This document shows positions 21,931-32,903 of a DNA stretch of 64,000 nucleotides, piece after piece; position 1 is the first letter of the stretch; every line of letters starts with the position of its first letter. Source of the stretch: Anaeramoeba flamelloides (taxonomy: Eukaryota > Metamonada > Anaeramoebidae); NCBI GenBank assembly GCA_027625915.1, contig JANTQA010000023.1, forward strand, positions 10,788,001-10,852,000, given 5' to 3'. The translations under genes and the position numbers were made by a program. The notes beneath the pieces were generated by a model. It did no database searches. It had not been told where the DNA came from and saw only the letters and a program-made list of their open reading frames with translations.

Positions 21931-24006
21931 TTTTTTTGGATTTTAGTATCTAATAACTTTTTTTCTAAGATATAATATAAAAATGCATTTATTTTGGGTG
22001 AAAAATATTCATTTTTGTATATCGAAATATATAAATAGGGTTATATATAATCTTTGAACCGGAAAAAAAACTGACAAATATATCCCATGATTTTCAAATT
22101 TGTATGAATAGTTCACAAAAATGTTGGAAAAAAAAAAATTGATCAAGTAATTGTAGTATTATTTTTTTTTGTTTGCTTAAGTGGTAATATACATTCCTTA
22201 AAAATAAAATCTATTTTTTGTATGAATCATCAATACCCTACAATTCGAGATCTCTTTTTCAAAAACAGAACACAAAAACCCAATTTTTTTTTTAAATAAT
22301 TTTGCAATAAGATATTAAGGGATAATATTGTTTAAAAATAAAATACAATCTTTTTAAGAATCTAAATAAAAAAAATTGTTTTTTTTTTTTTGTAATTAGT
22401 GTTTAGACTCATGAAATGAAAGAGTTAACATCATTTAAGCAATTGATTAATTTACTTCGATTTTTTGAATTCCAAAATTCACATCTTTAGAATATATATT
22501 AATAAAAAAGTAACGTATTATTTTACTTTTCAATTTTTTTAATTCTTGAAAATTTTGAAATAGATTTATAGTTCTATATTCAAAAGGATTGATTTTGAAA
22601 GAAATTTTTTTTATTTCGTTATTATTTTTTCTATGATTAATTTTTCAATACAAATTCCAGTCAATAAAACTAATCGAGACTAGGTGATTAAATAAATGAA
22701 ATTTTGATAGAACCTTAATAAAAAGTTAATCAATGAAATTTTGATCTATTAAACAAAAAATTTTTGATTCTTTAAGTTTGAAAAAAATTATTTTCTCCTT
22801 TTCAAAAAATGAAAAAAAAAATCAAAAATAAAATATAATTTTGGAAAATTTTCTTTTGCAAAATCGAATTTCATCTTATAATAAAAACAGGGTTTCTTGG
22901 TAAATTTTTTAAATGATTTTAAAAATTTAATATTTATAACTATCTTCTTGAAACCAATAGCAATATTTTTCAATATGTCAAATAAATCAATTTTTTGGTT
23001 TAATCAATATATTTTTCACAAAAAAGGAAAAAACTCTTTAGATTGATATTTCTGGCAATGAAGGCTTGATATTATGTAATAATGATGAAAATGGCAATAA
23101 AAAGGTCAAAAATTTTTATGATGTGAGTATTAAAATCAATTGAATTTAGATGTTTTCTTTTTTAGAAAAAATTGAAAAAAAAATTATCTCACTGAAAAAA
23201 ATTTTCTTTTTTTGGCTTTCTTGGTCTATTAGGATTTTTTGACACTTGGCATATAAAAAATTTCAAAGTAAAGAATATCACCAATAAAATACATTAAAAT
23301 GATGTCCGGTGGTCATAGAGTACTGATCCCTTAAGTTGTAAATTATTGTGAAAATATTTTCTCAACCACCTGTACTTATTTACAGAGTGTTTGAAGCAAT
23401 ATAAAATATTATTTTTTACTCTAGTTTTTACAAGATATTCACAAATAATCTGTGAATTGGTAAAAAAAATTCACCAAAAAAATGTAACAAGGGTTTGAAA
23501 GTGGGTAAAATTTATAGTATTATCAAGAATAAAATAAATCAATTCAACTTTTTTTTTTTTTTTCTCAAGTATTATTTTTTCGTGAACAATTAAAATGAAA
23601 AATACTGTATATGAAATTCATAATTCTTTCGGAACCTTGTATGTTTTGATTAGATTTTTTTAAAAATACTAATCAGTAAATAAGTTAATTTTAAATTTTT
23701 CCCTTTCGTAAAATATAGATTTAAATTGTATATAAATTTCCAAAAAAAGAAGTAGGAGATCTCAAAACTATAAATCATAATAAAAATATATTTCAAAGTC
23801 ATATAATTTTAATTTTAAAAAATTTAGTTTAAATCCTTCAATCTTTTTCTTTAATAATGATATTTTAATTAAAATTATAAAATAAGTTTTGATATTAAAG
23901 GATAAAAAATAAAAAATGACATTTTAAAAAATAAATTAATATTTCTAGTTTTAAAAAACTTTTCCTAATTTCAAAACTTGAAAAGATTATAAGATAATTT
24001 TGATTT

Positions 24007-27000
24007 TTATAATAATTGTTGTTTTTTCATTAGTTCATAAGTTTTTTTTGGAAGAATTGTGCCTGAAGAATCTTCAAATTCTTCATTTTCATCTGGGCTG
24101 AATTTTTGATTATTAATTTTGTTTTTTAACTTTTCATATAAATTTTTTGCCTCGTCGATGGAAGTAATTTCATGGAAGTGTTCTGTGTTTGGTATTCCAA
24201 GGCATTTCATTCCATAGGAATGTTTCCATTTTTGGAAATGATCTTGAAAGGCCTTTCGTCCACGGTATGATGCGCCACCACAAATTTCGCATTTATATGT
24301 GACTGATAATCCATGCAATTTATACATCCAATATTGTATCGGTCGGTTATCGTAATCAAGAGGTACATTTTTAGGATTTTTAATAGCTTCATCATCTTCA
24401 TCATCAAATTCTTCTTTTTTCTCGTTCTTCTCATTTTTCTCGTTTCGTAATTGCAGCAAATATTCTTTGGATTCAATTTTTTTTAAATTCCTTAATTCTC
24501 TTGTTATTTCATAATAGGTTAATGTTTGCTTTCTTTGTATATTTTCAATTGACTTTTGTAATGTTTTGGCAAGAACAATACAAACCTTTTTAATAAAATA
24601 TTCCAGCTTCAAGATTTCCTTTCTACTTTCATATTCTTTATGCATATAGGATTCCCAATTTTTTACACCAATTAAATGCCTTTTCCCCTTGGCGTGATGC
24701 TTAAACACGTTTTTGTTTGTGAACAGTTTTTTGCAATATTTACAATAAAGTGGGTTTTGATATAAAATGGTTTCTTCTTGATCACGAAAGAGATCATCGA
24801 ATTTATGATGTGTAAGATCCTTGTTAAATTCTGTTTCAATCACTTGCTTGAGTTTGGCAATGTTAAAAAGCGGCCTTGATCGTTCAATAAAATTTATTAA
24901 ATAATTATATAAATTTGCCAGGTATTTTGGATATAATTTGTTTTGAAATCTTTTTTGGAATCCTTCAAACTGTTGAAATATTTTTAAATAGGATAAATAA
25001 TCCAATAATTTATTTGATGGCATTTCGTTAGCTTTTTGATTAATTGGCTTTTTATTATCATTATTTTTTTTTTTATTATTTGTTTTTTCTTTTTTGTTTT
25101 CTTCCTTTTTGTTATCTTCTTCTTTTTCCTTATCATTTTCGTTTTTTACTTGATCTTCATTATTTTCTTCCTTTATCTCATTTTCATTTTCATTTTCATT
25201 TTCTTTTTCTTTTTTCATGTTGATCTCATTTTCGTTTTCCTTTTTATTTTCATTCTCATTTTCCTTTTCCATCATCTGTTGTTCATCCTGTTGTTCTTTT
25301 TCCTTTTCTTTTTCCTTTTCTTTTCCCCTTTCTATACTATTGTTTTGAATCGTTTTTCTTTTCCTTTGGCTAATGTCAATAGGATTGTCAATTTTTTGAA
25401 TTTCTAATTTTAATAAATTCAAATTAATAAAAGCATTATAAAAGGAATACAAATCAATAAATTGTCCAAAGGTTTCAGGGCCAGAAAATAATTTAGCAAC
25501 TTTAAGATCTTGTTCAACTTCTTTCTGCTCTTCTTCTTCTTCTTTTTTTTGTTCCATTTCTTTTTTGACTTTTTCATATCCTTTCTGATTTAATAAATTG
25601 GTAAACATTTTTTTTTGTTCTTCTTCGCTTGTTATACGATGAAAATTTTTTATATCCACAAGCTTTTCATAAAAAACATTAAAAACATTTTCACTAGACA
25701 TCATTTCTAATTCCATTTTTCTTATCCTATTTAATAAATTATGAAAATTAAAAATTAATAAAAAAAATTTTTTTTTGAGGATAAATATTTAATTTAACCA
25801 AAAATTGTCTATTTTTTTTTTTTATTGTTTGGGGGAGGAGTATTTGATTACTCTTATTTGTAGTTAGGTTTTTTTTAATTTGAGAAATAAATCGAAAATT
25901 TATTTAATTTTTTATATATTTCAACATTTAAAAAAAAACGCCGTTAGCTTTTCTTGAGTTTTCTGTTTATTTGTGAAGTGTTCTAGGTTTTTTTTTTGCT
26001 TTTAGAAATAAACAGAAAATTTTAATAAATTTTCGGTTTATTTCAAAAAGTAAAAAAAAACCTAACGAAAATCTATTGATTTTCTAAATAAATAGAAAAC
26101 TCCACAAATAAAATAGAAAACCTCAAAAAATCCTAGAACACTTCACCAACAAAACAGAAAACCTCAAGAAAACCTAGGCACTTGACGGCACTCTACGGCA
26201 CTTCACCTAATTCCTAAATTTTTATTTAGAAATTTTTTAAAAGATTTACATATACTTTTATTTTCCACTAGGGCTAATAAAGTTATGGAGTCTTTTTGTT
26301 AATAATAATAAAAATATTAACATTTTTTAATATATTCGAATTTATTGTTAAGAACTAAGAGTTGGACACTTATTATGATAAGAGAGAGAATTTTGAAGTG
26401 ACTAAATTTGTGTTTCCTAATTCATGGGGGGTCTAAAGTAGATATAGTTATTGGGAGAATTTTCAACTCAATTGAGTTTTCTAACATTTTTTAATATATT
26501 AGATATATTAATTTTTTTTAATTCAGATATCCAGATTTTACTATTATTTTCATAGGTCGGCAAGTCGTTAGGTTTTCCAGGATTCAAAAGAATTGCGTAA
26601 AATCTTTGATTTTACTCTATTCTTTTAAATTCTAGAAAACCGCCGTTAGCTTTTTTTTAATTTGAGAAATAGAAAGAAAATTTTTGAAATTTTCTTTTTA
26701 TTTCTAAAAGTTAAAAAAACCTAGGCACTCTACGGCACTTGACGACACGATCACAAAGAAAATGATTCCAAATCTTCAATGATATCTAAATTATTTATTT
26801 TTTTGTAGAATTTACAAAATTTTGATTTGTCTTCGTTCATGGCATAAGAATGTCTGTTTAAATAATTTGTGAAATTTCTTAAGTTTTAAAATTGAGGTTG
26901 AAAATTTCCATTTAAGATATTTTTTGTTGTTAAGTTTTCCAGTATTTAAAGTAAAATAAGTAAAATCAAAGATTTTACTCAATTCTTTTTAATTCAGGAA

Positions 27001-30000
27001 TACAACGATTAGGTTTTTTTTAATTTGAGAAATAAATAGAAATTGTTTTTTTTTTTTATTTTTATTGATTGAATGTAGTGATCAAAGATCCTCTTACAGC
27101 CGTTAGGTTTTCCATAATTCAAAATAATAGAATAAAAATCTTTGATTTACTCAATTCTTTTAAACTCTGGAAAACCTAGACACTTTTCAGTTAGGTTTTT
27201 TTTTAATTTTTGTTTTGATTAGAAAATCACGAGATTTTCGAAACAAAACGTAAATGTAAAAAAAAAACGCCGTTATCTTTTGAATTCTGGAAAACCACCG
27301 TGTGGTTTTTTTTAATTTCACAAATTAAAAGAAAATTTCAAAAATTTTCCTTTTATTTCACAAATTAAAAAAAAACCTAGGCACTCTACCACACTTGATG
27401 ACACTCACTTTGATTACTAATGGTAATATTTAGATGATAAAAAAAAAATATTTTGGAATAGAGAAAGTTCCAAAATTTTTATTGGTTGAAAAAAAAAAAA
27501 GCAAGCTAAAAAACAAAAAAAAAGGTTTTTCAAAGGCAGTTTGGAAAAAATTAAAAAAAAAAAACAACAGCCCATTTTTATCAAGAACACTCAAAAAACA
27601 GCCACGATCCTTTTATTTAAAACTTTATCATTTAATTATTTCTAAGAAATCGTGAATGCTTTGTTGAGAGGTAGTTGTTTAGTATCTGCCATTTTTTTTC
27701 TTTTTGCTCAAATCTTTTTTGATCGTTCAAGTTTTTGTTTTTGTCTTTTCTTTTTATTTTCAGGTTACCCATGCCGACTAGTTTCTATCCTTCCAGTATT
27801 AGTAGGTAACCACTTGATTTTTCTCCTTAGTAACTCTTCTTCCCAATAAAAAGGAAATTTGACAAGGGAAAAAATAGAATAAAATAAAAAGTTTTTTTTT
27901 AAAATTTCTTTTTATTTTTCAAATTAAAAAAAAGCGTTGTTAGGTTTTCTTGAGTTTTCAGTTTATTCCAAAAATTTCCGTTAGCTTTTCCAGAATTCAA
28001 AAGAATTAAGAGGAAAATCAAAGATTTTATTCTATTTTTTTGAATTCTGGAAAACCTAACTACTGTAAGAGGATTTTTGATCATTCCCTTCAATCAATAA
28101 AAAAATAAAAAAAAAAAAATTTCTTTTTATTTCTCAAATTAAAAAAAACTGCAATTAGGTTTTCTTGGGTTTAAAAGAATTTTATTTGTGAAGTATTCTA
28201 GGTTTTTTTTGAGGTTTTCTATTTCATTTTGAAAATCGATAGATTTTCATTAGGTTTTTTTGAGTTTTCTTTTTATTTGTGAAGTGTTCTAGGTTTTTTT
28301 TTGAGGTTATCTGTTTATTTGGAAAATAATAGAGATTTTAGTTAAGTTTTTTTTTACTTTTTGAAATAAACAGAAAATTTATTAAAATTTTCTGTTTATT
28401 TCAAAAAGTAAAAAAAAACTAGAACACTTAACAAATAAAACAGAAAACCTCAAGAAAATCGCAGTTAGGTTTTCCAGAATTCAAAAAAATAGAATAAAAT
28501 CTTTGATTTTCCTCTTAGTTCCTTTGAATTCTGGAAAACCTAGGTACTCCATGGTACTTGAATGTATTTGAAGATACTTAGCGGCACTCTACGACACTAA
28601 CTACACAACTGTTTATTAATATTGTTTTGAATTGTAATTATTTTTAAATATTTTAAAAACTTATTTTTTTAAAGAAAGTTTTGTCAAGAAATAATAAAAT
28701 GAGAAGGTTCTAAAAACCAAATCAAATTGATAACTAAAAAAAAAACTTTTGTGAAATTGCATTGAAAGATTTGTAAATTAAATAATTGTGATTTTGAATT
28801 TATTAGAACGAATTTTAATTCAAAAAAAGAATACGTGGGTATTATTGATATGACAAAGAGATGTTTTGCAGCAACAAAAAAATTATGAAAACTGTAACCA
28901 TTTTCACGAGAAGATGGTGGATTGAAAACCCTCCGAATTACACTAGAAATGGCTATTTATTTCAAGAATTGAACAATAATTATGGATTTGGTTTGAAAAA
29001 AAATTTTTGAAAAAAATTCAAAATTAAATTTGGAAAAATAATGCCTTTTAGTGAAAAAATGAAAAAATTAATTTTTTTTGAAACACTTTTTTTGATTTTA
29101 TTCTTTCATAGGTACCTTAATTTACCAAGTTTAAATGTTGTGAAGAAAAAGGAATGTATTTTTATTAAACAATAGCCATGAGTCAAGCAGAGAATATTCG
29201 GCAATAAAATAAATTGAGAATATGCGTTTTGTATTATTGTTTTTCCTTTTTTTTTTTTATAGTTAAGCCAAAGATCATTCACATAAGTAAAGTGAGCCAA
29301 GCACGAAGATGGCTCCACAACATAAAGTAAATTATTACTGGTATTTTTTTTGGTTGTTGTGTTTTTGGAATTTTCGTTTTTTTTTGAATTGTTATTGAAA
29401 GGATCGTTTCATAAATAAGGACTGTTTGAATGGCAGAGAGTTGGAGTTCAGGATTAGCTCAAACAAAACATTTGCTGTAATGAATATTCAATTTTTAATC
29501 ATGGAGTTTCTGTTTACTAATTCTTTGATTGGTAGGGTATCAGTAACAATACTCTTTTGAAAATCTAATCGGTATTTAATTTGGTTATTATTTTATTTTT
29601 TTCAAAGATTGAACAATAACATTGAGTTTAGAAAAGGGAAACAATAATAATCTTTGTCTCTTTCTTCTTTTTTATTTTCAGATAAATTATTAATAATCAA
29701 AATAAAAAAATATCATTCGGTAAATTGAAGGACGCAACTTTCATTCAAAGTTGGTTTAAGTGTGATTAATAATCATTTGAAATTGAAACAAAAACTAATG
29801 TATTATATTGTCTGCTCATAATTTTTGTATTTTTGGTAAATTGATATTTGTTGGCAAATGTTTACTTTGAATTGAAAAAAACATTCATGAAGAGGTTGTA
29901 GATTTATTTCTTTAGTTTTATTCCTTAAATCGTTGAAAGGAAACCCTCGAACTCAATAAAAATCTTGATTTTTTAGCTGGGGCTTGTTTTTTCAAAAAAA

Positions 30001-30557
30001 GTTCCGATTTTGAATCGAAAATAAAATTAGTGTGAGAAAAAAAATGATTTTATTAAGAGATAATTTTGTGCTTAGGAACTAGGTTGTTATAATATTATGG
30101 AACTTATTATTGGTGGTCATTTATATGATAATATGGCTTATTTTCAAACCGCCTTCTTCTTCTCATGAAAAGGGCCATTTTGTTTTTATTTTTATTTATT
30201 TTTTGTACTTGATTTTTAAGATGTTGGGATTGTTTCAATTTTAACGAAAAGTATTTTTAAATTTAAAATATTTGTTATTGTTCTCCTCTTTTGAAAGGAT
30301 CAGTTTCTAAAAAAGCAAAACAAAAAATAATAAAAAAAAAAAGAAAAAGAACGTTACTTGTCTTTGTCTTTGTAAATGCTTGATAATTTTTTTGAAGATT
30401 CTTGTGCGTTTTTTATCATTCTTGCGATCCTATGCTGTTTCATGACAGTTTCTTCAAAAGAAGGGTAATCCTCTCCATATAAACTTGAGGATTTGGAGCT
30501 GACTTTTTCAATTTCTTGGTGAAGAGATCTTGTTTGTTCTAATAAAGAACCAGACAT
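24007..30557 (-). CDS. SF3A3: Splicing factor 3A subunit 3 (SF3a60/Prp9), two exons
   Basis: Exon 1 (30557-30358) and exon 2 (25726-24007) are joined by a GT-AG intron of 4631 bases. The junction restores YKDKDKIRKMELEMMSSENV, matching human YDDKDGLRKEELNAISGPNE. The ~640-residue protein is a core part of the U2 snRNP SF3a complex in the nucleus. The N terminus (SLLEQTRSLHQEIEK, then HRIARMIKNAQ) is the SF3a60 binding region. A long E/K/N-rich insertion follows. A first Cys2-His2 finger (CKYCKKLF, then HHAKGKRH) is kept as in plants and Prp9. The C-terminal matrin-type finger is CEICGGASYRG ... FQDHFQKWKH, followed by YGMKCLGIPNTEHFHEIT. The final residues (EFEDSSGTILPKKTYELMKK) match the family end. 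ATG 30557 is the first Met of exon 1. Without the joined exon the gene would lack its conserved first ~67 residues. Confidence 0.93.
25806..26205. repeat. Nested palindrome cassette in the SF3A3 intron
   Basis: A T-rich LINE-tail leader (25812-25860) is followed by a single hairpin. Then comes a complex nest in which GTTAGCTTTTCTTGAGTTTT opens and AAAACCTCAAGAAAACCTAG closes, with at least two further hairpins inside (CTTTTAGAAATAAACAGAAA / TTTCGGTTTATTTCAAAAAG). The tail is GCACTTGACGGCACTCTACG, GCACTT. By eye this is one of the most deeply nested cassettes here. Confidence 0.75.
26206..26562 (-). mobile_element. LINE family A fragment with a small insertion
   Basis: CACCTAATTCCTAAATTTTT begins the C-terminal ORF end in minus orientation, as after the other cassettes; it decays over about 130 bases. 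A 144-base insertion (26338-26481) lies between two exact copies of a 19-base LINE sequence. Confidence 0.6.
26338..26481. mobile_element. 144-base insertion flanked by a 19-base target duplication
   Basis: TAACATTTTTTAATATATT occurs at 26319-26337 and again at 26482-26500, with 144 unrelated bases between. A target duplication this long is typical of LINE-machinery insertion, so a SINE-like or truncated retroposed RNA is possible. No A-tail and no clear tRNA promoter boxes are visible. Confidence 0.55.
26563..26748. repeat. Palindrome cassette, two hairpins
   Basis: A hairpin with the CCAGGATTCAAAAGAATTG arm is followed by GCCGTTAGC and a T-rich hairpin. It ends CCTAGGCACTCTACGGCACT, TGACGACACGA. 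Confidence 0.75.
26749..26935 (-). mobile_element. LINE family A fragment, zinc-knuckle region
   Basis: Plus-strand words ATTTACAAAATTTTGATTTG, TGGCATAAGAATGTCTGTTT and GTGAAATTTCTTAAGTTTTA match 33190-33320 of the best LINE A copy. Both ends run into palindrome cassettes. Confidence 0.65.
26936..28118. mobile_element. Composite block with inverted LINE tails and palindromes around a non-LINE core
   Basis: A LINE A 3' tail in minus orientation (27046-27105: T-run, TTGATTGAATGTAGTGATCA, AAGATCCTCTTACAGCCGTT) and one in plus orientation (28055-28118: CTGTAAGAGGATTTTTGATC, ATTCCCTTCAATCAATAAAA, A-run) face each other. Between them lie several palindromes and a ~450-base core (27420-27880) that is not LINE or cassette. 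The core contains an 8-base inverted pair GGTTACC/GGTAACC (27763-27812). Its short ORFs have no recognised product. Confidence 0.5.
28119..28600. repeat. Large nested palindrome cassette
   Basis: Repeated openings (TTAGGTTTTCTTGGG, TTCTAGGTTTTTTTTGAGGT) and closings (AACAGAAAACCTCAAGAAAA) surround a clear inner hairpin (TTTACTTTTTGAAATAAACA / TGTTTATTTCAAAAAGTAAA, about 28354-28420). A CCAGAATTCAAAAAAATAGA hairpin (28465-28545) follows. The tail is CCTAGGTACTCCATGGTACT and about four further degraded repeats. Confidence 0.75.
28601..30357. other. Remainder of the SF3A3 intron, possible old TIR element
   Basis: No exon is seen. At 28899-28928 CCATTTTCACGAGAAG, then TGGTGGATTGAAAA, resembles the reverse complement of 30142-30180 (TTTTCAAACCGCCTTCTTCT, TCTCATGAAAAGGG). 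This hints at diverged inverted ends about 1.26 kb apart. The rest is unassigned. Confidence 0.3.
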
Positions 30558-32903
30558 TTTCAATCTTTGAAAACAAAAGTTTTGAAAAAAATGATTTGAA
30601 GATTAATCTTAATTTGTTAACAGAACTAGTTTGAATGTTCTTACAATTTGAAAGTCTGAAGAGTCTTCTTAAATCAAGAAAATCCAAAGGAAATTATGAA
30701 TTGAAAATTCTCAAATTGTGAATCTTAATTTTTGTTTGTTGATTTTGTGTTTTTTTCAAATAAATGATAAGATTAGTTAAGCTTTAAGTAAAATTCACAA
30801 AGAGAAACTTTGTCAACTTGAGAGGAAAGAATTGTTCTTGTTAAAAGAAATAGAGATTTATAACTGTTGGTTAAAATAAGGAGTCTAGAAAAGTTAAATC
30901 TGGTGATATCAAATAAAAATGGTATGATTCTTTTTTCCAAAATACTGACATATTATAAAATCAAAGAAACCAATAAAACAACAATCAGTAAATATTGTCT
31001 TGATTTCTTAAATTTCAACTAATAAAAAAAAGATAATATAAATAAAAGATCAAATTTATATTTTTTTAAAAAAATAGGTTAATATTTCGGACTATTCGAA
31101 TTTTATGCTTGTGAGGGTTGAAATAAAATACTATAAAAAGAAAAAAAGCTTTAAAAGACAACGAATTGAGGAAAAGTCAAAATATTGCAATTTTTGGAAT
31201 TTTTCGGATTTGGCTGGAAAATTATTTATTGATCCAAAAACTTTTTGAATTTCCAGTACAAAACAAGGCAAAACTAAAAAGTTATTTTTTGATATTAAGA
31301 AAATGCCACTCCACTTTCTTTTCAAGTATATTTATACTCTCTCGCTACACTCTAACATACTTAAAAAGAAAGTGGAGTGACATTTTCCTAATGAAAATTT
31401 TTTATTCAAAATTTGTTGAGAATAATTTGGATTTGATGAAGGAAAATTGTTTTTTGCCAAACTCAAAATTTTTCAAGTGATCAAGATCCCTTAGATCAAG
31501 TTTCTTATAAGTCTTTAGATATGTTACTTGGTGGAAAAATAGTATTCACTCGTATTAAAATTCAGATAATCCTTAAAAATAATTCGAAATTTCCCATAAT
31601 TTCTATCAATAAAAAAATATTATTTTGGAAATCAAGATCATAATTTTGAAATATAACAGCCAAGTAGAAACTGAAAAAAATTATCAAAAAACCAAAAGTT
31701 ATTCCTCTATTATTTGAAATTCTATTTTTTTAAGCAATTATTTTGATGTTATTTAGGTTGATATATTTTATTTTACATAATATATTTTATTGAATTTATT
31801 TTTTGTAAAAGATGTTATGTAATTTTTGTTTCTAAATGCATTTTTTTAATAAAATTAAAGTCTAAAGTAAAAATTATAAACAAGAATATTTTAAAAGTAA
31901 TTATACAATATGAAATACACAAAAAAAAAAAATAACTCTTTGAGAAGAAACATATTTTAATAAAAAAGAGTTTCAAGATATAAGAAAAAAGTTTTAGATT
32001 ATTAGATAGAAGTTAATGACATCTTATTCATTTTATCATATCCTCATATTAAAAAAATATCTTAATGAACAATAGAAGAAAAAAAAAGGTTTGTATTAAT
32101 AAATTATTATACTAATCATGAGAAGAGATAAAAAAAAGAAATAATCATAGTAAAAAAAAATTTTTTTTTTTTTGTTTCAATTTTTTTAAATTAAAATAAT
32201 TAATCTTTTTTTTGATCTTTGATCTTTTAATTTTTCAAAAATCATATTTTTAATTTTTTATGTTCCCAAATTCATTTTCAATAAAAATATTACCAATAAA
32301 TACTACTGATCTTGAGAATTTAAAACAAAAATCTAAGATGAATATTTTGTTATATAATTTCTATAATGTTAAAAGGTTGCTTTATAAAAATAATTTAAAG
32401 TTGTTTTCTGAAAGTTCTATTATCAAAAACAATTCTAATAAGGAAGGGTAAATATCTGAATTTTTCGTAAAATCAATAGAGGCAATTGTAGTGAATTTTA
32501 GGATAACAAAAAAAATAATTTCAAAGTGATTATTATGAAAAATTTTCAAATTCCATCTTAATTTAAAATTTACTAAAAATATCAAATGATCATAATTTCA
32601 ACAAAGCTATGGGTATTAGTTATACTATTGGAGAGTGAATTATATGTTTCATTTTGACAAGAAGAAGAAAATCGTGTATTTTATTTTGAATTAAAGGATT
32701 ATAGGTTTTTTTAGAGGGTTTTTTTTTTGAACTTGTATATATTTGTAGACAAAATTCTTATTTTAAATATTGTTATCAAAAAATGCCAAAACAAAAAATA
32801 TTACTCCAAAGATTAAAGTAAAAGAATTTAATTCTTGAATCAAAAAATAACTCTAAAATATTCAACTAGGAGAAAAAAAAAATTTGTTTAAAAAGTTGAT
32901 AAG
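30558..32903. other. Intergenic, upstream of SF3A3
   Basis: Holds the presumed SF3A3 promoter. A near-perfect hairpin lies at 31299-31388. A plus-strand run at 32260-32452 reads as a Lys/Asn-rich 63-residue ORF with no recognised motif, perhaps transposon-derived. No other gene is supported. Confidence 0.4.
31299..31388. repeat. ~90-base hairpin (fold-back) sequence
   Basis: The left arm GAAAATGCCACTCCACTTTC, TTTTCAAGTAT pairs with the right arm ATACTTAAAAAGAAAGTGGA, GTGACATTTTC, leaving a loop of about 30 bases. It differs in sequence from the GTTAGG cassettes. It is either a miniature fold-back element or an RNA hairpin source. Confidence 0.75.

Larger units (their letters stand above)
19663..24006. 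other. Intergenic spacer between the channel gene and SF3A3
   Basis: Upstream of the channel gene and downstream of SF3A3, both on the minus strand. It holds a CACTA-like repeat copy (20975-21670), the dispersed repeat at 21690-21930 and homopolymer tracts. At 19790-20050 there are short minus-strand stretches bounded by splice-like signals, but I could not join them in phase to the channel gene. No other gene is seen. Confidence 0.5.

Noticed and set aside
27434-27849. Lys-rich and hydrophobic ORFs in the core of the composite block
   Set aside because: No family resemblance; composition explained by A and T runs. Retained only as an unidentified core.
32260-32460. 63-residue plus-strand ORF as a small gene
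   Set aside because: Asn/Lys/Leu-rich with no motif, flanked by stops in A/T-rich sequence; could be a decayed transposon piece, but support is too weak to call a gene.
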